A stretch of DNA of 64,000 nucleotides from Branchiostoma lanceolatum (lineage: Eukaryota > Chordata > Leptocardii > Amphioxiformes > Branchiostomatidae), in NCBI RefSeq assembly GCF_035083965.1, contig NC_089739.1, positions 5,400,198 to 5,464,197 of the forward strand, read 5' to 3'. Within the stretch, counting starts at the first letter, position 1; each line of letters begins with the position of its first letter. The notes beneath the pieces were generated by a model that made no database searches, had not been told where the DNA came from, and was given only the letters and a program-made list of their open reading frames with translations. The translations under genes and the position numbers were made by a program. Positions 62,071 through 64,000 of the stretch are shown here, in pieces.

Positions 62071-62112
62071 ATGGCAGCGGACATGAATTTAATACTGAAA
62101 GTCTTGGAACTG
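62071..62112 (+). CDS. First coding exon of an unidentified gene (partial)
   Basis: ACACCATGG start context, then 14 codons (MAADMNLILKVLEL) ending exactly at a strong donor, CTG|GTAAGTAG, in phase 0. The preceding 350 bases are CpG-richer, as at a promoter. No second exon was recognised before 64000, so the gene presumably continues to the right. Too short to identify; it could also be chance. Confidence 0.45.
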
Positions 62113-64000
62113 GTAAGTAGAAAAAGCATTTGCAAATTTGCTAACATCGGCAAGTCTATAGTATGGTAAAGTATAGTATGTATCTAATTTTCTGATAATA
62201 TTTTACGGCTATATGTACTTCTAAATGCATGTTTTTAGGATATATCTACTTATAGAAATGTGTGTATTTAGATTTCAAATGCCCGTTGGGGTTTTTTTAG
62301 CCGTAGAATTTCATGATGTTTTGTACATTATGCAAGAATGTAGCGTGTAGAAAAGACTATGCAGCTGTTGCTTGGATTGTCTCAATAGCATCGGCCGTTG
62401 GCTTTTGTAAGTCAGGGCCCAACCAGTTACATTCGTACGGTCGTCGTACGATCGCGAACTCAGTGCATTCTTAGGATAGTCATGAACGTGTCGTACAACA
62501 TTCAAGTGTCTTGTTATGGACGTCAAGACTGTCTTACATCCTCGTCATTTTTCTGTCAAAACCTACTTGAAAATTCTGCGACATCAAAATCGTACGACGG
62601 CCTGCGACAAATACTAGCGACACCTTAACTGCAAAAACGTTTGAAAGAATCGGACATTGCATATATTGAGAATATCATTTGATTTCTGAACGCAATACAT
62701 GTAGATTTACAACAGTCTTATGTATGTTGTTAACGTTGCTATGAGACAAGAACACAACATGTAATTGCAGTGGCCTTGATACCCAACGCCCTTCGACACC
62801 GATATCACTTTGAACCTAAAATCAAGCGTAGACCCCTACAGCAAATACCGTATACTGATTTACATGTTTGTCCAGTACACATGGACTTACACTTTTTCAA
62901 TCCTTACTCTACTTTCAAACAGAACCAAACTATGCTTTCGCAACTCAACCAGCCTTACCCTTTGCGAATGGCAAGTTTATGAAAACATAACCAAACATAT
63001 TTCCCAGTTCCCACTGTAAGGGGTGACATCTTTAAAGCCCCCCCCCCCCCCCCCGCCGTGTTTTAAATTTCAACAAAGACGTTAGATAAGAGAGAGACCA
63101 AGTAAACAAATTTTGACTTGAAATCAATACGAGTTGTTTGGTTTTTCTACGTCGCCAAACAATACTGAGTGTAGCACACGACTACGTACACCGCAGTACA
63201 CAAGATTCTAGACCCCGATTGCAACAGCCGCAAACCAAAAACGTTAAATTTGCCATTACAAGAATAAGATTGTAATTTGCTTTCTGTTCCCCTTGACAAC
63301 AAAAGATATACCGACAACAAAAGATATACCCCCACCCCCAGTCACGGGTCTATCTTCCCCTTTAGGCCACACTACATGTAATTTGATTATCTGGATGACA
63401 TCCTCTAGGCACCCCAAATTGATGCGGCCGTGTTAAAAAAAGTTGGGCAAAAAAGTTGGGCAAAAAGTTTCTTCATTGTGAAATCGAAGTGGTCAGGAAG
63501 GTTTTACCAAAAATATGGTACATATACCAAACAATAAGTACAATCTATTTTTTGTATACAATTAAAACATGTCTGAATACTTAAGTCTATCAAGTTAGTA
63601 TTTCTGGCGGTATTACTGATTTTCCATCTAGCATATGTCCCTAAATACCCCGTTTATAAAAATCCCGAATATATGTGATACCATGCGGATTTAGGTGAAA
63701 CAGTGTTTGCTTTTCTAAATTTGTTATGTTGGTAACGTTAAAGGCAACCAAAACAATATTAGGGCCCAAAATATGTGTTAAAAATGTTGAAATCTTTATG
63801 GTATCAACATCTAGTAATACTATTTAGCGCATATGCGTCGTAACTTCACACTTCGAACATCTTAAAACCGCGCAAAAACGTGACGTACGATGTGACGTTT
63901 CGCGAGTCTACAAAAACCCCGGCGATGATTTTCAGTGTGAGTTCTCACTTCACAACGACGTCGTATTTTTGCTTGAAGGACGTCGCTATACATTGTGATA
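62113..64000. other. Presumed first intron of the unidentified gene
   Basis: No exon recognised. It contains a C-homopolymer of about 17 bases (near 63038-63054), a short direct duplication (CGACAACAAAAGATATACC, near 63295-63330) and, at the right edge (63880-63900), closely spaced TGACGTAC and TGACGTTT words. Confidence 0.4.

Overview
This is an animal nuclear window: spliced genes with short exons and GT-AG introns, dense dispersed repeats, tRNA-derived SINEs and no operons. The protein sequences, the vertebrate-like gene structures and the repeat mix best fit a cephalochordate (amphioxus, Branchiostoma-like). That assignment is an inference; another marine invertebrate deuterostome is possible. 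Four genes can be rebuilt exon by exon with continuous reading frames, and a fifth starts near the right end.

Layout: (1) 1-3720, repeat-bearing intergenic DNA and the presumed PTP4A promoter. (2) 3721-6695, PTP4A/PRL phosphatase, plus strand, 5 exons, 174 aa. (3) 6696-16936, a convergent intergenic region that probably holds the PTP4A 3'UTR and a long Argonaute 3'UTR. (4) 16937-40556, an AGO1-4 type Argonaute, minus strand, 21 coding exons, 873 aa, with the full D-E-D-H slicer tetrad and a duplicated, apparently mutually exclusive exon carrying the first catalytic Asp; a noncoding first exon may lie near 44.1 kb. (5) 46044-50812, PSMF1/PI31 proteasome regulator, minus strand, 8 exons, 296 aa. 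(6) 51163-57920, CNOT11 of the CCR4-NOT complex, plus strand, 7 exons, 441 aa, head to head with PSMF1 across about 350 bp that carries a ZNF143-like and a CRE-like site. (7) 57921-62070, CNOT11 3'UTR with tandem copies of its own last exon, then intergenic repeats. (8) 62071-62112, first coding exon of an unidentified gene that continues beyond the window.

The genes do not form one pathway, although AGO and CNOT11 both act in miRNA-directed mRNA silencing and decay. PTP4A next to AGO matches the human linkages PTP4A3-AGO2 (8q24) and PTP4A2-AGO1/3/4 (1p), so it is probably ancestral chordate linkage.

The most unusual content is: the slicer-exon duplication in AGO; repeated tandem copying of exon 3' ends with their splice donors (AGO exon 13, CNOT11 exons 5 and 6, and the CNOT11 terminal exon); hammerhead-ribozyme-like cores inside Penelope-like fold-back repeats; a 30-bp minisatellite split by a roughly 6-kb insertion; and several non-autonomous DNA transposons, three with recognisable target-site duplications. 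The longest unspliced open frames in introns are low-complexity or repeat-derived and were not called as genes.
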